A DNA stretch of 64,000 bases from Malurus cyaneus samueli (taxonomy: Eukaryota > Chordata > Aves > Passeriformes > Maluridae), in assembly GCA_009741485.1 (NCBI GenBank), contig CM019220.1, forward strand, positions 32,780,579-32,844,578. The letters are read 5' to 3'. The notes beneath the pieces are model-generated. The model saw only the letters and a program-made list of their open reading frames with translations, was not told the DNA's origin and did no database searches. Shown here piece by piece: positions 62,712-64,000 of the stretch. Both the position numbers and the translations under genes were made by a program. Numbering within the stretch: position 1 is the first letter of the stretch; each line of letters starts with the position of its first letter.

Positions 62712-64000
62712 GTAAGTAAAAAAAATACACAGGGAAATTTTGGAATACTGTGGAAACAGTTATTTTGTTTGACAGAAAATTACACAATCCACAGGTTTGA
62801 TCAGCAGTATTCCATCATCTTTTACTCTATACATGAAGATGAGTGTATCTGTATACAGTCAGATAAGGCTTTGATATTCCAGGGTAGTTTCTATGAGGAT
62901 TGTGCATCAAAATTTCAATATTAGGAAATTAAGGTAAACCAAGAGGTAATATGGAGTTAGCTTTAAATTAATTATTCCTTCTGCTTACCTATCAGAGGTT
63001 TTGGCCACTTCTTTTTTTCCTCATTTCTATGGCTATTCAATTACTTTGTTTCCTTATCAATCATTGTTTGCCTGCTTATATTACCTACATAAGTTTGAAT
63101 ACTGGGAGAATTAGGGAGTAGGTTATTGTGTTGCCTTGCCTAGCTTTAAGGGAAAGTGATCAAGCTTGTGAATTAGAAAATTTGGAAAACATCCAAAACC
63201 AGATGTTTAGTGCATTCTGTTTTCTTAATAATCTGTAAGACTTGAGTCCAGGTTTTCAGATTGTCTTTGGTTTTTGTGTTTTCATGCATATATATTCTGA
63301 TTTGGGGAGTGGCAGGGGGGAGAAGCAACATGAGCCATGTATTAGGATATCACAGTATCTGTCTTATACACCATCCAAGATACAGTATTTGCATTTACCC
63401 CCAGTAAATACAGGGGCGTGTTTCAACAGAGAATGCTAAACAAGAAATCAGAGAGTAAGCAAAGAGCATTAGAACAATACTTTTCCTGGCAGATAAAAAA
63501 TGTCATTGTTGTGAATATATACAGTCCTTTTATTGATTTGTGAATTTAAGGTCCTTCCAAGCAGGGTCACAAATGCTTCATTTGCATTTAGAATTCACTT
63601 AGTTTACAGAAGTATACTAATAAAATTTTTGTTCTAAAAAGTATTCTACATTCTGTGTTGCTGGCTAAGTCTCTTGCAGTTGTATATGTATGGAAACTAG
63701 AAGGTATGAGTTACAATAGCGAAGATTTGCATTAGTTTGTGTTTCGAGTTTTATTTGCTAATTTTCTAGGAATGACATGAAATAGATTTGGATTTTAAGC
63801 TCTGTGTTATCCTGGGAAGGAGTTGTGGATGGATATGTATCAGCAGCTTTTTGGATACCTGCAGATACCAGGTAGCCATAATCAGCTGCAGTGCATGCAC
63901 TCATTCCCAGGAAGAACAATTTCCAAAAATCCACTGTCCAGGACTGTTGGTATTATAGGGCCCCTTCATTAATCTTGGCCAGGATTATTTGTGAAAAGTA
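62712..64000 (+). other. SPATS2L: SPATS2L intron after coding exon 7 (start only)
   Basis: Donor GTAAGT at 62712; no acceptor followed by matching coding sequence appears before the window ends. The next exon should begin TG and continue the conserved helical domain. Confidence 0.85.

Noticed and set aside
1..64000. CRISPR arrays, bacterial operons, tRNA or rRNA genes, or an undescribed multi-gene system
   Set aside because: No spaced direct repeats, dense ORFs, or cloverleaf/rRNA motifs were found; splice signals and CR1/LTR content show an avian intron-rich locus.

Overview
The window is nuclear DNA from a bird, probably a passerine. It contains one recognisable gene, the 5' half of SPATS2L (spermatogenesis-associated serine-rich 2-like), on the + strand. 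The bird assignment rests on CR1 LINE 3' tails at about 5018-5161, 6425-6634 and 13925-14150 (minus strand), and on three solo-LTR-like elements of the kind abundant in passerine genomes (15854-16440, 19146-20142, 26704-27019). These family calls come from recognised sequence, not from a repeat search. Everything else is AT-rich vertebrate intron sequence with short, isolated ORFs.

Layout. Bases 1-31957 hold no exon I can support. They are presumably 5' intron of SPATS2L, because the first coding exon (31958-32019) has a splice acceptor 23 bases upstream of its ATG; at least one leader exon and the promoter must therefore lie farther 5', probably outside the window. Seven exons carry coding sequence: 31981-32019, 41921-42029, 45238-45287, 45690-45930, 50713-50913, 51318-51453 and 62653-62711. 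All junctions are GT-AG and all phases join without a break, giving 278 complete codons plus one base. The gene continues past base 64000. Intron lengths are 9901, 3208, 402, 4782, 404 and 11199 bases, then at least 1289.

The protein so far has a short N-terminal leader, a UBA-like helical segment (about residues 14-50), a conserved linker, a very basic patch (about 63-76), a poorly conserved polar middle (about 80-213) and the start of the conserved helical, coiled-coil-prone SPATS2-family domain (214-278). In mammals SPATS2L is a nucleolar protein that moves to stress granules.

Other structure: an AAAGG pentanucleotide array of about 37 units with a single N at its midpoint (47450-47635), an assembly gap after a T17 run (13665-13684), a 48-base alternating pyrimidine-purine tract (24061-24108), a near-perfect 27-base palindrome (58300-58326), and a long pyrimidine-skewed stretch after exon 7 (about 51770-52040). 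I found no undescribed biological system; the findings are modest sequence curiosities and gene-structure points.
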